Source: Rutstroemia sp. NJR-2017a BVV2 (Eukaryota > Ascomycota > Leotiomycetes > Helotiales > Rutstroemiaceae). Taken from it: a DNA stretch of 64,000 nucleotides. The notes below the pieces were generated by a model, which saw only the letters and a list, made by a program, of their open reading frames with translations, was not told the DNA's origin and searched no databases. The stretch spans positions 744,001-808,000 of the forward strand of contig NJPS01000067.1 in assembly GCA_002946415.1 (NCBI GenBank), given 5' to 3'. A program made the translations under genes and the position numbers. How positions within the stretch are numbered: the first letter of the stretch is position 1; every line of letters begins with the position of its first letter. This document shows positions 20,699-32,511 of the stretch, in pieces.

Positions 20699-21848
20699 TT
20701 ACAACAAGTCTCTATACTTCCCTAAAGCCGCTGATTTACTGCCCGTGAACTCCTGCTGAAGACCTTCTAATGCTGCAAAGTGTTCGGCATATTGCAGACC
20801 TCTCTTGTTCTCCTCTTCGACTCTCTTCCAATCCCACTCATTAGTCTTCCCCGTATTTTCTTCTTTCGATTCTTCCTCCTTCGCCTCCACCAGTTCTGGT
20901 GTCGACTGCCCAGAATTCGCCATACTATGCCATCCGCCCGGCTTCTCGGGCAACAATCCCGACGCATTCAACACCACCTCGGGATGAACCGTCAACCTTC
21001 CCAACTTCATAACATATTTGCTCAACGAGCTCGCAAAGATGTACTTCTCATCAATATCCTCCGCGGGCTCTCCATCCTGCATCTCAAAAGTCGCATTACG
21101 TCCCCCAAACCAAGACCCATCGCTGAGCACAAAACCCCTCGGCTTGACCTTCCCCTTCTTCACGAAATGCGTCAGGATATAAATCCATTTCCTGTCCCAG
21201 CACAGTATCCGACTCCACATCTCGTAACCCTCATAGATCCCGATCTCCCGCTTGAAATTACACATCACCCCTCCCAGCATGATTCCCCATCTGCCCTTCA
21301 CCGCATTTCCGTCCTTATCCAAGACCAATTTGCGCTGGGTGTTGCGCTGCAGCGTGTGGATACCCGGCTGCAAGAGGCAACAGACGATGTGTGAGCGGGT
21401 GACGTCGAGATCGGAGAAATAGGTCGAATTCGACTTGTGCATGTTGTAATCGCATTCCCATAGCGCGGCACGGGAAGTAGTGATAACGGGGAGGAAGATG
21501 CAAGACGGGCCGGCATCTTGTGGGATGTGTGGGATTGTGAAGAGAAGATGTTTGAGGATTGCGTTCCAGACTCGATACTGTGATGCTTGTCAGATCTTAC
21601 GTTCCTAGGGGAAAGTATAGGAGAGTCTGCTAGGAGAGATAGTAGGGAGAACATACATGCCAAACGCCGGGCAGATTCTTCAAGTTCGCCAGTAAGACGA
21701 CCGTAGCTGCTATGCGAGAGTAACTTCCCGGACCGGTAAACGCATCAGTTAGGAGTTTCTGGATGTTGACATGTGAAGCGCCGGCTGCTGCCACTAGGGC
21801 AGTAGTAAAAACTATAGATTTGAGAGGAAGGCGGGTTGCGGAAGCCAT
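20699..21848 (-). CDS. Thioesterase-like hotdog-fold protein (THEM6-like)
   Basis: Two exons: 21848-21657 and 21577-20699 (1071 bases, 356 residues), with a 79-nt GT-AG intron and a CTGAC branch. The N-terminus (SIVFTTALVAAAGASHV) is a membrane anchor or signal-like segment. The core reads WECDYNMHKSNSTYFSDLDVTRSH, the D-Y-N-x-H-x-S-N signature of THEM6/4HBT-like proteins, with ITTSRAALWECD before it and later FKREIGIYEGYEMWSRILCWDRKWIYI. A second hydrophobic/aromatic region and an acidic, Glu/Lys-rich tail follow. It probably hydrolyses an acyl thioester or binds acyl-CoA; fungal members are often listed as capsule-biosynthesis-like, which I do not support. Confidence 0.85.
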
Positions 21849-22404
21849 TCTAAAACAATTAAGGAGAATACAAGCACCCAGATTAAAGACAGCGCGAGGG
21901 TTAATATATTCTATAGAAAAACGATAGGAGATGGCAGAAAAGAAATCTAAGTTGTGAGAAATTGCTGAGAAGATTGCTGAGAAGATTAGAGTATTATTCT
22001 TCGAGACATGCTTGATGGGATCAAATTTGACAGGGGTGAAGCCGAGGCTCGGAGAAAAAAGACGCCGATAAAGAATTTCGCCGAGCTCAAGCAGCTCATA
22101 CGCAGCAGGCTTGGCAAGCGTGAAGGCAGCACGGCAAAAAGCCCAGACGGCTGCGGTATCAAATTGTTATCCGGTCCTTCGCATGGCATTCATGTTATAA
22201 CCATAGAATCCATGTGTTTTCAATATTTTGAACTGTTTTTTGTAATTTACATGTGAATAAGTCGGCCTTTCTCTCAGCGGACAAGGACTTTCTGTTCCAT
22301 ATCATTTCCGTTTCCCCAACGGTCTTATTGCCAGCCATGCAACTATTACACGAGTCATCGTCAATAATACAATCCTTATGTGTTGTACATATACCAAACA
22401 TCAA
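21849..22404. other. Intergenic, no gene recognised
   Basis: Promoter region of the thioesterase-like gene and 3' flank of the next minus-strand gene. Nothing else seen. Confidence 0.4.
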
Positions 22405-24186
22405 TTAGTCGCTCGCGTCAAGAATAAAGTCGCAATGGGAGGCAGTCTCCGAACCCCCATGAATCGTAGTGGCTCCAGTGGTGGTTTTCCCTACGGAGTT
22501 CCTGTCCCCATACTCATCCCCACTCCATTGCTGTTCTATCTGTACAGACAGCCCGATTTCCATTTCATTTTGTCGTGTCCATGATTCCGATGCCCCTCCT
22601 TCATTTCTCATATTCCGGGAATCCTGTTCCTTGTATGTCCTTTGACTGCTCGATGATTCTGGTGATCTTTGCGATATCGGGCTTAGATTTTCGAACTCGA
22701 CGCTTGATTCTGGTTTGTTTTTTCCCACCGTTACAGTAGTCACAGTGCCTATCGAGGCCTCATCCGCTTTGATTATCCTCCTCATCTTGGCGTTCAAGAC
22801 TGCTTGCTCTTCTGGTGTGAGAACTTTGTTGCCCATGCTTGATAGTCGCTGGAATTCTGTCCCTTGTTCGTTTTGATGTTGGGACCCCATGACCCCTCTT
22901 TTCTTACTTTTAGGAAAGCTTCGGCTCTTCCCACAGCTGAATATGAGCCCTTTGTATTGTGAGAATGATTTTGTGGTTCCGAAAACGAGGAAGCAAACGA
23001 GTGAGGTAGTGACACCTGGGATGAAAAGTATGATGTCCGTTATGGCACCAGATGTTGAAAAGTCAGGCGAGGAGGCTTTAGCGAGGGTCTGGAAGTTTTT
23101 TGATGTGAATAAGGAGAAGAATATTATAACAGCTTCAAAAACTCTAGACATTCACGTTAGCTTTCTGCATCCCTTTCGAACATGAACTACGGGAAAACAA
23201 CTAACAGAAGAATAATAAATCCGGTGGTAAAACGGATTATCAACGCACGATCATACACAGCTCGACGATTCGCTCGTGCAGTTGTAGCGTCGGTGCCAGT
23301 GCTCACGCCTGTCACTTCACCGCTAGAGCCAAACCAGCCATTGCGTCTTTCATGTGAGAAGAGAATTCGACGAGTTTTGACGTATTTGAAGAGAATGAGG
23401 ACCATGAAGACACTTCCAAATGTCATGCTTGCCATCACTAAAAAGAAAGGCGTCAGCAAAGAGTCTTTGGCGACACAGACTCTGAGTAACTCACTCGTGA
23501 TGTTAGATAGCACAAAAGATAGACTCCCAATCTTCAGTACTGACGGGGCGTTCGCCAGACCTACAACAACACCAGGAAATATAATGGCGAAGAATTTGGA
23601 TGCGAAAGCCACATGCTCTCTCCAGAGGCCCAGAAAGTTCGCCCGGATTTCCCATGAGCCACAGAATAGCTTTATAGCCCTGTTGATGTTAGTCGTCTGC
23701 AGAAACCGACGAAGCTCGATTTCCTTACCAAAACAGTACATTTAAAGACATAACGTTGTAACAATAGAATTCTGGGCGATGAATTAGTGCTGGTTGGACA
23801 GGCGGGACTGGTTAATACGTACGAATCAAATACAAGACACGATCCGCCGGGTTTCCTATACCCGTAATGCCAAGGGATGGATCTTTAACGGCTCTCAAGG
23901 CCGTATTGTAGTCATCCTGTTTGACGATAGCCCAAGAAGTGTTGTAATGTATTTGCTGGATGATCGATCCAAGGGTACTGATCGCGGAAAATCCTGATAG
24001 AAAGGTAATATCTAGATCAATGTTAGACTGGCCAATCGAGTATGGAGAGTTGGGCTCACAAGTCCATCGTTCACCGTAAGTCCACAGCATGCAAACGAGC
24101 ATGCAAACTAACAGTAGACATATTATCGAGTAGGAGAGTACAGCGGCAGAAGCACCAACGGCCTCCTGTGGTATCCCGGTGCCCAT
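22405..24186 (-). CDS. Orphan polytopic (about 7-8 TM) receptor-like membrane protein
   Basis: Five introns give six coding segments counting the first ATG segment: 24186-24060, 24011-23823, 23771-23729, 23679-23191, 23143-22405 are the five exons found (1587 bases, 528 residues), separated by introns of 48, 51, 49 and 47 nt with TCTAAC/GCTAAC-like branch sites in the clearest cases. The 43-base exon 3 (CYCYNVMSLNVLF-type) restores family sequence. Hydrophobic segments: GASAAVLSYSIICLLLVCML; a second in TFLSGFSAISTLG; NVMSLNVLFW; ASKFFAIIFPGVVVGL; MASMTFGSVFMVLILF; IIRFTTGFIILLLVVF continuing into VIIFFSLF; and DIILFIPGVTTSLVCFLVF. Conserved landmarks are QDDYNTAL, NPADRVLYLI and FCGSWEIRANFLGLWREH. 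The ~200-residue tail is Ser/Thr/Glu-rich. It resembles an uncharacterised ascomycete family with GPCR-like topology; no ligand or G-protein link is shown. Confidence 0.7.
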
Positions 24187-26641
24187 TCAGTAAACAGTAA
24201 AGATGGCAATGTCTGACTTCATCTAGGTCGTTGGTAGGCCCATGCCTCTCGAGCCTCAATCAAAAATGACTCTCGTTTTTGGAAGGCATGCAGACCTCAG
24301 CATCCAAGATAGAAAGCGACAATAGGGTTTCAGGAATAAACACTTTGCTGGGGAATCTGGACTTTTACATTGCCCGCATGTTATCAATGCCCAATCGGAG
24401 AACTCAGACCATGAGTTGAACGTATCCTCCAGACCCGGGAACACCTTATGGGGCACATTTTATCCCAAATATCTCTTGCGCACCGATGATCCTAGATCAT
24501 CGGGTCATATACCGGATTTTTGCCCCCTGTAATCTGGAATATCATGCATGCCACAGATCAAAAAGGGGTGCAGCCCGACTTGAAAACGTGAGATGCAAGG
24601 ATATCGCAAGGAAGGTGGACATTGCGGGACAGTATGTACCATGGAACGCAAGGAAACGATTGGCGAGTAAGCACCAAGGTATCAGAGATAGAGTTCCACA
24701 TAAGCTATAGGAAAGTAAGAATGATGTGCAGACTAGGGTTTCGAGTGTTTGTAAACCCCCTTCTATCACCACGATGATGTTTGAGACATGTAACTCGCGG
24801 CACTTGCTCGGATCAATCGTCACTCATACTCAAGAACCGTTCGGAATCCTGTGCGCAGGAGTTAGAAGCGGCTTAGGAATCGAGGGAACTTCCACAGCGA
24901 TTCTTTGCTAAGGCCCTAAGGGTCGGTAATTAGACTGAATCCTACACCTAACTAACTCAGTCTTCGCCGACGCTGGACTAGCGGCGATTGTGCCAGAAAA
25001 AATATGAACGGCTGGCTGAAAGATGAATGAAAAGACGCTTACCGTTGGGCTATGCATATTGGTCAACAGTAGCCGGGTATTGTTCCCCGGTAGAATTCTG
25101 AGATTTAACCACGCATAAAGTCAGTGGATAATCAATCTGCGATATACCAACAGATCCCGTCCACAAGGATTGAAATTATTCCAGGAGTCCAACATGTTCT
25201 CCTGCATGCGGTGTGCTCAACTACCCAAGAAGCATGCAATCTTCCGATCCTTAAGACCTGTCTCGGCCCTCCACCGAATATCAGTCAACCACGCGACTTC
25301 ACTGAGCATCATTGTGTTGACCGGAAGGTCTTGACCGATGACCAAGCTCCCCAGAGGTAAGAGGATCGCTTGAGATACGCGATGAGGATCTTTGGGTGGA
25401 ATCAATTCCATATGACCTCAGACGTTGTCTTGAATGGACCCATACAATTAAAGAGGACCAAAGGTTGGAATCTTTCGACATCTAGGTCATTGTCAACCTG
25501 GGGCAACCCCTGAACAGTTTTATCGCTGGTAGCCAATATATTGTTGTAGGGAAGGATGTACGTACCTGACCCTAACTGGCTTAGCTCTGGAAGGACAGCT
25601 AGAGGAAGCTTAGTCCACCAAATAGTGGATATAAGTGGTTGGACATTATTGAATTGCATACGAAGTTTTCTAGCATTTTCACTGATTCCAGAAGAGTGAT
25701 GTGGCAGTAGGTTTCGCGAGCCGCAACTGAGGCCCACTGCAAGCTTGTTTGGGATACTCCGTGCTCGGTAGGGTTAGCCGGCAATCGAATTGGGCGACCC
25801 GGGAAATCCTCTCGCCTTGTGCACATCCCCTAAGCTCTTACCCGGTGGGGTTTGCTCTGATACGAGACTCTTTAACCACGCAAAAATCAGCAGATTGGGA
25901 TATTAGTATCCGGTCAACTCGAATTCGTTAAGCTGCTTTCAGAGTACTTTGTGATGTATTGACAACTATTTTGAGAAGCGTTTAGGCTCAATTGTTGACA
26001 GAGATTACGAAGTAGAAGAGTCTCAAGTCGGCTTTTGATGTGGGTGTGCCATGACTACATGCAAACCCCACCGGGTGGCTCCGTCGGCTCGTACTGTACA
26101 AACTACTTGTATACATCACGACTACTGGGCAGCTTGGACCCTTTCCCTTGAATCATGTATCGTCGGGAGGTCCATTGGATTGACGGCGTACGGAGTAGAG
26201 TCAGTATACTCCGTAGTCTTACCACTGGCCACAAGTTTCAACTGTACTTCGAAAAGTCAATGGGGATTGTGACATCAGACAGCTAGTCCAAACTATTAGC
26301 AGACAGGATCCAGTGAGTTATATCCGGCCCTCCGCCCCTAATTCTATAACACAGGAGTTTTAAGGGCTCAATAGTTATGTCTAAGTCAAAACCAGCAGAT
26401 TTTTTAGACTTCAAATCTTGGGAATAAATTAGTAAACACAATCTTATTCATGCATTCTAGTGCAAGGAGAAAATTTGCTCTGAAAACCTACAGGCAACAT
26501 CTCTGCAGACCAGAGATGAACTTCTCAGCCTAGCCACAAGAGCCTCGTGATGCCTGCGAGCCTTGCGAGCCTCGTCTGCCCTCGCTCAATGATGATGCGA
26601 CGGTTCGGAAGAAGGACTGTCACTGCGACGTCGACACAACG
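24187..26641. other. Intergenic, no gene recognised
   Basis: About 2.5 kb. Frames at 25402-25737 and 25217-25411 (minus) read somewhat protein-like but in different frames with no convincing splice, so at most a gene relic. TTTAACCACGCA recurs near 25105 and 25872. A 9-bp inverted repeat TACGGAGTA/TACTCCGTA lies at 26189-26215. Confidence 0.4.
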
Positions 26642-27528
26642 ATGCAGTCACTTGTTTGGGCGTCTACCATCCCTTTGTACATTACGCATCCTTCGTCCCC
26701 CATACCGTACCTGATAAACATCCCACGAGTCTCGTATCTGCCGCTTCTTCTCCCACGATTAACGTTGTTCTTCGGAGAAGATGTAGTTCTCTCCAGCTTC
26801 ACCTACGAAGGTATTCTCTTGAAGAACCTGCCCGTTGGGCTCCTATGCGATTTATATCAACCGCAGCTGCCATGGAGGATAGAGCTAGGAGATGGACCGT
26901 TATTTGACATTCACGATACTTTTATCAACAGCGTGAAGGAGGTATTTTCTATCCATCGAACTCCTCGCTGCGTTGGTTAGTGACCCTTTAAAAGGCAGAT
27001 TTCATCCGCAACAGCAATGCGAAAGGTATAATGAGCATGTCTAAGGATCATTCGACACAATTATGGAATTCGGTTCAAGACAGTATGAGACTCCGCCTTT
27101 CTGACCCGCAAGCATACTGATATCCCCCCGCAGACGATTTCGCTACCTACCTCAAAATATCTACAATTCTCCTCAACCCCGCAACCCCGCTAAAGCACAT
27201 ACCTCTTCGGATCTACCTTCCTTCCTCGACCCCTAACCCAAGCTCACCACTTCCTGCGACAAATACTCGAGGGGAAACACCACTCTACACATTCAGGACT
27301 ATCCAGACACTCATTCCCCCTCACACAGCTTCTCGAGAGCCGCAAACCATAGGAAGTGCTATGAATAGCGTCCTGCCAACTTTGTTCCCGAGTCGAAGAG
27401 ACGCCATATTGGCTGAGGTTATCTTGCACGGGGCTACCGTACCCTTCAAGGCCGTACTGGAAGAGCTGATGAGAGAGGCGAGCTATGCCGATGGGTGGAT
27501 TAACGTGTGTGTGGTTATGTTGAACTAG
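26642..27528 (+). CDS. atg5: Autophagy protein Atg5
   Basis: Three exons: 26642-26941, 26995-27082, 27134-27528 (783 bases, 260 residues); introns of 53 and 51 nt, GT-AG, with GTGAC and CTGAC branches. Atg5 is the acceptor of Atg12; the Atg12-Atg5-Atg16 complex promotes Atg8 lipidation at the forming autophagosome. Recognised by YLINIPRVSYLPLLLPRL, LKNLPVGLLCDLY and LPWRIELGDGP, then DTFINSVKE|ADFIRNSNAKGIMSMSKD, and QDNDFATY. The C-terminal half contains LKHIPLRIYLP, TIGSAMNSVLPTLFPSRR, HGATVPFKAVLEELM and SYADGWINVCV. The Atg12-conjugation lysine should be Lys99 in INSVKEAD, by analogy with human Lys130. The protein is on the short side for fungi, because it starts close to the first domain. 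Confidence 0.92.
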
Positions 27529-29997
27529 GATTCTAATGGCAGACCTGAACCACGGCAGTTGGCAAGGAGTCTAGAACTCTACGCGTCTATTTAGACAAGG
27601 CTGAATGATATGGGTCAGTGAGATCTCCGGCAGTGTCATGATGCCTAGTATTGAACCTATCTGTACGAGTGCCATCGCAACGTCTACCTAATTCATGATA
27701 TGAGCCCGCAAGCGGTAAAGTTTAAAGCTTCTCATTGCTACCGTTTCAGAGCAAGTTAGCTCATTCCACTTTACCTTTATTGAGCGGAGTGTTCGATACT
27801 CCGCAAGCTCCTGGCTGAAACCAAATTAGACTTTACCCAGTCTGTTTAAGTTATACTTTTGGCTTACGATCATGTTGGAGATGCACAAATTGCAGCACAA
27901 TATGTATAGCTTGCCCAAGTAGAAGAGCTGAAGTTTGGAACCGACAACTTTAAGTTTTATTTTTCCTAGCTTATAGCTGAATATAGCATAGCTCCAGTTT
28001 GCTGAAGCTCCCCCTATTCATGAGCTTTTCAGGGGTCACAAACCATGAATCCGGAGAAGAACATGCCAGTGCGAGCACAATAACGGAACTCAATTATATC
28101 ATAAACTGGAGTCGAGAAGCTTTTCCATACTGTATGTATTCTGAACTCTGGGTTATTTCGTGGCGTAAGTGTGCGTAATGAAGCATATAACATTCGCTGG
28201 GATGGTGCACTAGTAGAGTATTTTTCAACTCAAAGACGTCAGAATTCTCGTATTGTCATATGAGGCACGACTAGGAAGGGGCTTCAAAGTTGTAACAGAC
28301 GTGAAGTTAAAGTCTACCGAACATACACTTTGTTCTTCACTACGGCTCATTGTCGGGAATACCGCTTGCTTTCTGTCCGCATCTTGCAGTCTACACCCTT
28401 CTAGACCTCGATTCACATGTATCAAGTCGAGCTGAACCGTTCATATGATATAGCTGATACATGACAGCTCTGTTTACCCCAGGATCCAACCCACTCGCGA
28501 GACGCTTCCACTAACGACAATGAAATATAACACTCTGTCATTGACTTACAAATCCCTCTTTATCTACACTACTTCTCTGTTTTAAGGAAACCGCAGATCA
28601 TGACCAGCTAGCTAGCTGCTATACCCATGAACGGCGCACTTCTCTCTAAGCCCAGGTCCACTATCGAAGTACTCAAACACCCACAATTGCTCTGCATACA
28701 AGTTCTCCCCTCCCCACACCCTCCGACTTGGCGGTTCCTCGCAAACACGCATATCAGTCGTTCCAATCCCTAAAGTCCACCCATCTATCTGTCTCTCTTT
28801 TCGCATCCTGTGAGAATCTAGACCTTGGGAATAAGGGCATTCGGAAGCAGGTCCGATTCCGACGGATGCTTCTGCACCGTCGGATGCTCCGACATCGATT
28901 AGGCTCGATCTAGACCTCTTTCTTTGCCACAATGTAGAGGATATAAACCCTCCCTTTTTCTCTGTATTTTAGTTCTTCAGATAGATCAATACACATGCAT
29001 TCTCAGCTCTAAATCTCACACATCCTCTTCCTTCCGCAGCGGTCAATGAACGAGAACGCAACCTTATCCCTTGATGGTCTTGCACGACCATGCCATCTTT
29101 TAGACTCGGCGTGTCAGTGAGGATGGATGGATTTGCTTGCTTGAAAGGAATAGTTATACGAAGACGATTTTCCGATCGCCTGCGGAGATGTTTGTGATGC
29201 TATAGTGATGTTATGCTTATGTTCTGCGAAGTGGGTGAGGATATCATAGAGAGGAATCCAGCTTGTATGTCCTCTTTTCCGTCTGAAACTTGTTTGCGCT
29301 CAGATTTGATGGTGAGACAACTGGGTAATAAATAATGTGTATTTGTATTATAAACAGGTAAACAACTCCCTCATCACCTATCCAATATTCACTCCACACC
29401 CCCTATCATCTCTCCTCGCCTGTTCCAACCGAGAAAAAGAACCCTCAGGAAAACGAACGCATAGAAAGGGTATAATGTAGTAGAAAGCTGCCCAAATGCA
29501 GAGCAGCAAGATGGAATAAAATGCCATATCAAAAACCCCAAGCAAACCGTTCCCAAACATTCCGTCCAGAGGGAAAGAAAATATGCTACCTCGTTGCTGC
29601 CCAAAAGTAACGAAGGAAATGAGAGGAGATTATATATTATTCGAGCTATTACCAATATCGTATGCATGATGCGTGTTCTGCTGTGTAATGCAATGCAATG
29701 CTGTGAAGAGACCACGCATCCATCAATGAGTATCCCGTCCGTGCTATCTGATTCCATGGTCCTGTACCTCCAATGATGCAGCCGCGTATGCGTATGTAGG
29801 TAAATGAAGTGGTTGATACGTCCGGTGGAACACCCTTGCATACATGCAGTGCTGTGGAGTCTCCTTAACTCCGTGATTATCTACCTGTCGATTCCCCCAA
29901 GTAATGCTTAGTAGATGTAGAGAATTCGTTATGCATAAATGTCGTAAATAGTTCACTTGCTGCGCTGTGTTGTTGTCGTGCAAATAGACTTCACTTC
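27529..29997. other. Intergenic, no firm gene
   Basis: About 2.5 kb between Atg5 and the Yippee gene. A 106-codon minus frame at 28612-28932 has mixed, globular-looking composition (WTLGIGTTDMRVCEEPPSRR) but no family I recognise and no upstream exon I can place. Otherwise nothing. Confidence 0.4.
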
Positions 29998-30897
29998 TCA
30001 AAGTCCCGCAATACCACTGTCCTTACTCGCCTCCCTCTTTCTTCGGTCGACTCTCCTTATCCTCCTCTTCTGCACCGTTTCCGCGTCCCATGTCCCCGCG
30101 AAGAGCTCCTCGCATTCCTCCTCGTCTTCGCTGTCAAATACTACAAATCCAGTCTCCTCCTCATCCTCTTTGGTTTGGGTGCCCTCGTCCTCGTCATCCC
30201 ATGCATTACTTTTGGAAACACCTTCGTCTTCCCAACATCCTACGCTCATTACCCTCTTGGTCTCCAGTATAAATTTCCCGATCTTGTAGCGCTGGCCTGC
30301 CTCTTTCGCATCGACGTATTTCCACCCGAGCAAAGAGTTGCATACAACGCAGTTCACATCCGCGACTACATGATGGCCTGTCAATAGCTCCCGGTTCACG
30401 AAACGTCCGATGCGTGTATTAGTTAGGTTTTTCGACTTGTCGACCTTTTTTGGTGGAAAGGGAGGAATGACAGGAGTAGCTTCTGGTGGTGGTGGTGCAA
30501 CGAGATAGGCGCGGCCATGTCGGCCGGTGAAGCCTTTGCTGACTATTTGGGAGGTGTATGCTAGGTGCGTAGAGCAGCTCGTACAGCGCAGCGTATCAGG
30601 GTGTGGGCGAGAGAGCTTCGCGGAGCTAGAACGGGGTGGAGTGCGCGACGAGAGAGGGTTGGAGGGGTAAAGAGAGAAATCATGGTCTTGGTCCTTGTAT
30701 GGAAACTGAGAAGGGAAGCTGTCAGAGGTCGGGGATACGATAGGTGAAGTGCCGCACGAAGAAGTGGGGGAGTAGCTGAGGGCGGGGACGGTTGTGGAGG
30801 GGTCCGGCGGTGCTGCGCTCTGTTGACGACGGAAGGGAAATGAGAATGAGGGGATGAGGTAGCTCGGAAACATAAGGCGATCGTTGGACGAAGGCAT
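29998..30897 (-). CDS. Yippee-domain zinc-binding protein
   Basis: Single exon, 299 residues. The start is taken at the ATG at 30897 (MPSSNDRLMFPS); the frame continues upstream but that part is Ser/Arg/Cys-rich and unlike the family. A Ser/Pro-rich N-terminus leads to a Yippee (Mis18-related) domain at about residues 105-220: LRCTSCSTHLAYTSQIVSKG, FTGRHGRAYLV, then NREL(L)TGHHVVADVNCVVC and NSLLGWKYVDAKEAGQRYK. The two C-x2-C pairs bind one zinc. The loop between the halves has a Pro-rich insertion (PPPPEATPVIPPFPPKK). The tail is acidic, then basic (KRRIRRVDRRKR), suggesting nuclear location. Yippee proteins are linked to ubiquitin ligase and cell-cycle functions in other eukaryotes; the role here is unknown. 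Confidence 0.88.
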   Translation of the reverse strand: MPSSNDRLMFPSYLIPSFSFPFRRQQSAAPPDPSTTVPALSYSPTSSCGTSPIVSPTSDSFPSQFPYKDQDHDFSLYPSNPLSSRTPPRSSSAKLSRPHPDTLRCTSCSTHLAYTSQIVSKGFTGRHGRAYLVAPPPPEATPVIPPFPPKKVDKSKNLTNTRIGRFVNRELLTGHHVVADVNCVVCNSLLGWKYVDAKEAGQRYKIGKFILETKRVMSVGCWEDEGVSKSNAWDDEDEGTQTKEDEEETGFVVFDSEDEEECEELFAGTWDAETVQKRRIRRVDRRKREASKDSGIAGL

Positions 30898-32511
30898 TTT
30901 GCGACTTTGGAGAGGGTTCTTTTCGGCGTGGATCTGAAGAGAAAGATTAGAGAATGCGAAAACGGAAATGTCTTGCTTCAAGTAAACATAGCACAAAGAA
31001 GTCGCGTGAGAGTGAGACCGCCGAGCAGGACTTGAGCAAGTGACATACTTACACACAATCAGACAAGGCGTGGTTCAAGCTCCGATACGGCGTGCTCTTC
31101 ATTCACTTGTGAAGCTTCGGATTATAAGAAGAATATCTGAGGTGTGTGCAGTCATACTGGTATGACCTTTTTCTTTGAGTGGTAAAGTGGTAAGGCAACG
31201 TTAGTAAAGAGTCAGAATTGTGACTTAAAAGCTCAGTAGATGGTATTTGAGTAAAGTCGCTTTAGGGCGGTGTGTGACATGTGCAAGAAGCCAAACGCAG
31301 CCCTTATTTTGCTTGGTCTGCATTTATATGTGGATGTCTGTATGTTATGATCTGGCGTGAGTGATGCGATGCACGATGCCGGTGGATAGACATGAGGGGC
31401 TCCATACTTAGTATTGACGCTGGGAATACTAAAGTCTTATCGATAAGCAAGCCGAGGCTTGGCTGGGCTGGCTGAGTCCGGTGATGGACCACGTGTGGGA
31501 GAGTCCAGAATGGATTACATTAGCATACCGGTGACACAACTCTCCAGGTCTGTAATATGGACTTCATTGCTTCTCTGTAGAAAGCACCACAGTCTATTGC
31601 TCCAGTCACTGAATGAAGCATTCTCGAAGAAGAGGGTCAACCACCACTCCTTATTCCGCGGTTAGGACTTGCCAAGTCCAACAAGGACTGGAAGCGGGTA
31701 CGTTTCATGCAGTAACGGCGCAATTTACCCATCTCTAGGACGATTTCGATGTTGCACATGGCTGTGTACTTGTACTAAGCATGTAGAACAAATCATAGTG
31801 CACACGCTGGGTTGAACCAACATACACAAAACCGGAGTTGGATTATGCGTTGGCTCCTAAAAGTGCCCAATAATGGAGTATTGGAGCTCCCTGTAAGCTT
31901 CTTGCTACTGCTCCTCATGGCTCTAGTCTAGTAGTAGTTCATGATGATATTCAGGAGTCGATGAAAGAGTTGCAACAATCATCCTCGTTCCAGCTATCAT
32001 CCTCATGCCGGGACCCGGACTGCGTACTCGTACAGAGTGGTCGGTAACTTCTAACTTATCGTCAGCGAAACTTGGTCATTTCATATCCGGGCCATCGGCA
32101 TACTGTACTTCGTAGACTCTTCTAGTAGATACTCCAATCGTTCCGCCACTCTATTCGGTGTGGTGAATTGTGACTCCTTTTTGGCTTAGGATCAGGAAGT
32201 CGCTAGAACGATACATTTGATTGGTTCAATACCATCACGTGGCGGCATTTGCAAGCGGGGAAACTTTAATTTTTATTCTAAAAAGTCTTTGTCAAAACGC
32301 AATTCGAAATAAGCCCCCATCCGTTGCACAAGCACAATTCCAACCCAACAGGGACGATCTCTTCGAACGAGCAATATAAAGCAACACCTCAATCTACACT
32401 TCCATCAGTTGTCATCGTCGTCGCAATCAATCGCCCACACGGAGCAATCACAATCAAATTACCTAAATCGACCTTTATCTCACACCGCAACCCTGGCATT
32501 TCTCGAGCACA
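30898..32511. other. Divergent intergenic region, no gene recognised
   Basis: It lies between the Yippee gene (minus) and the antizyme gene (plus), so it should hold both promoters. No further coding frame or repeat stands out. Confidence 0.4.

Noticed and set aside
22378..23745. Plus-strand frames opposite the orphan membrane protein
   Set aside because: Shadows of the minus-strand exons; no domain features.
25217..25737. Two protein-like minus frames in different registers
   Set aside because: No acceptable intron or frameshift joins them and no family is recognised; kept only as a possible relic.
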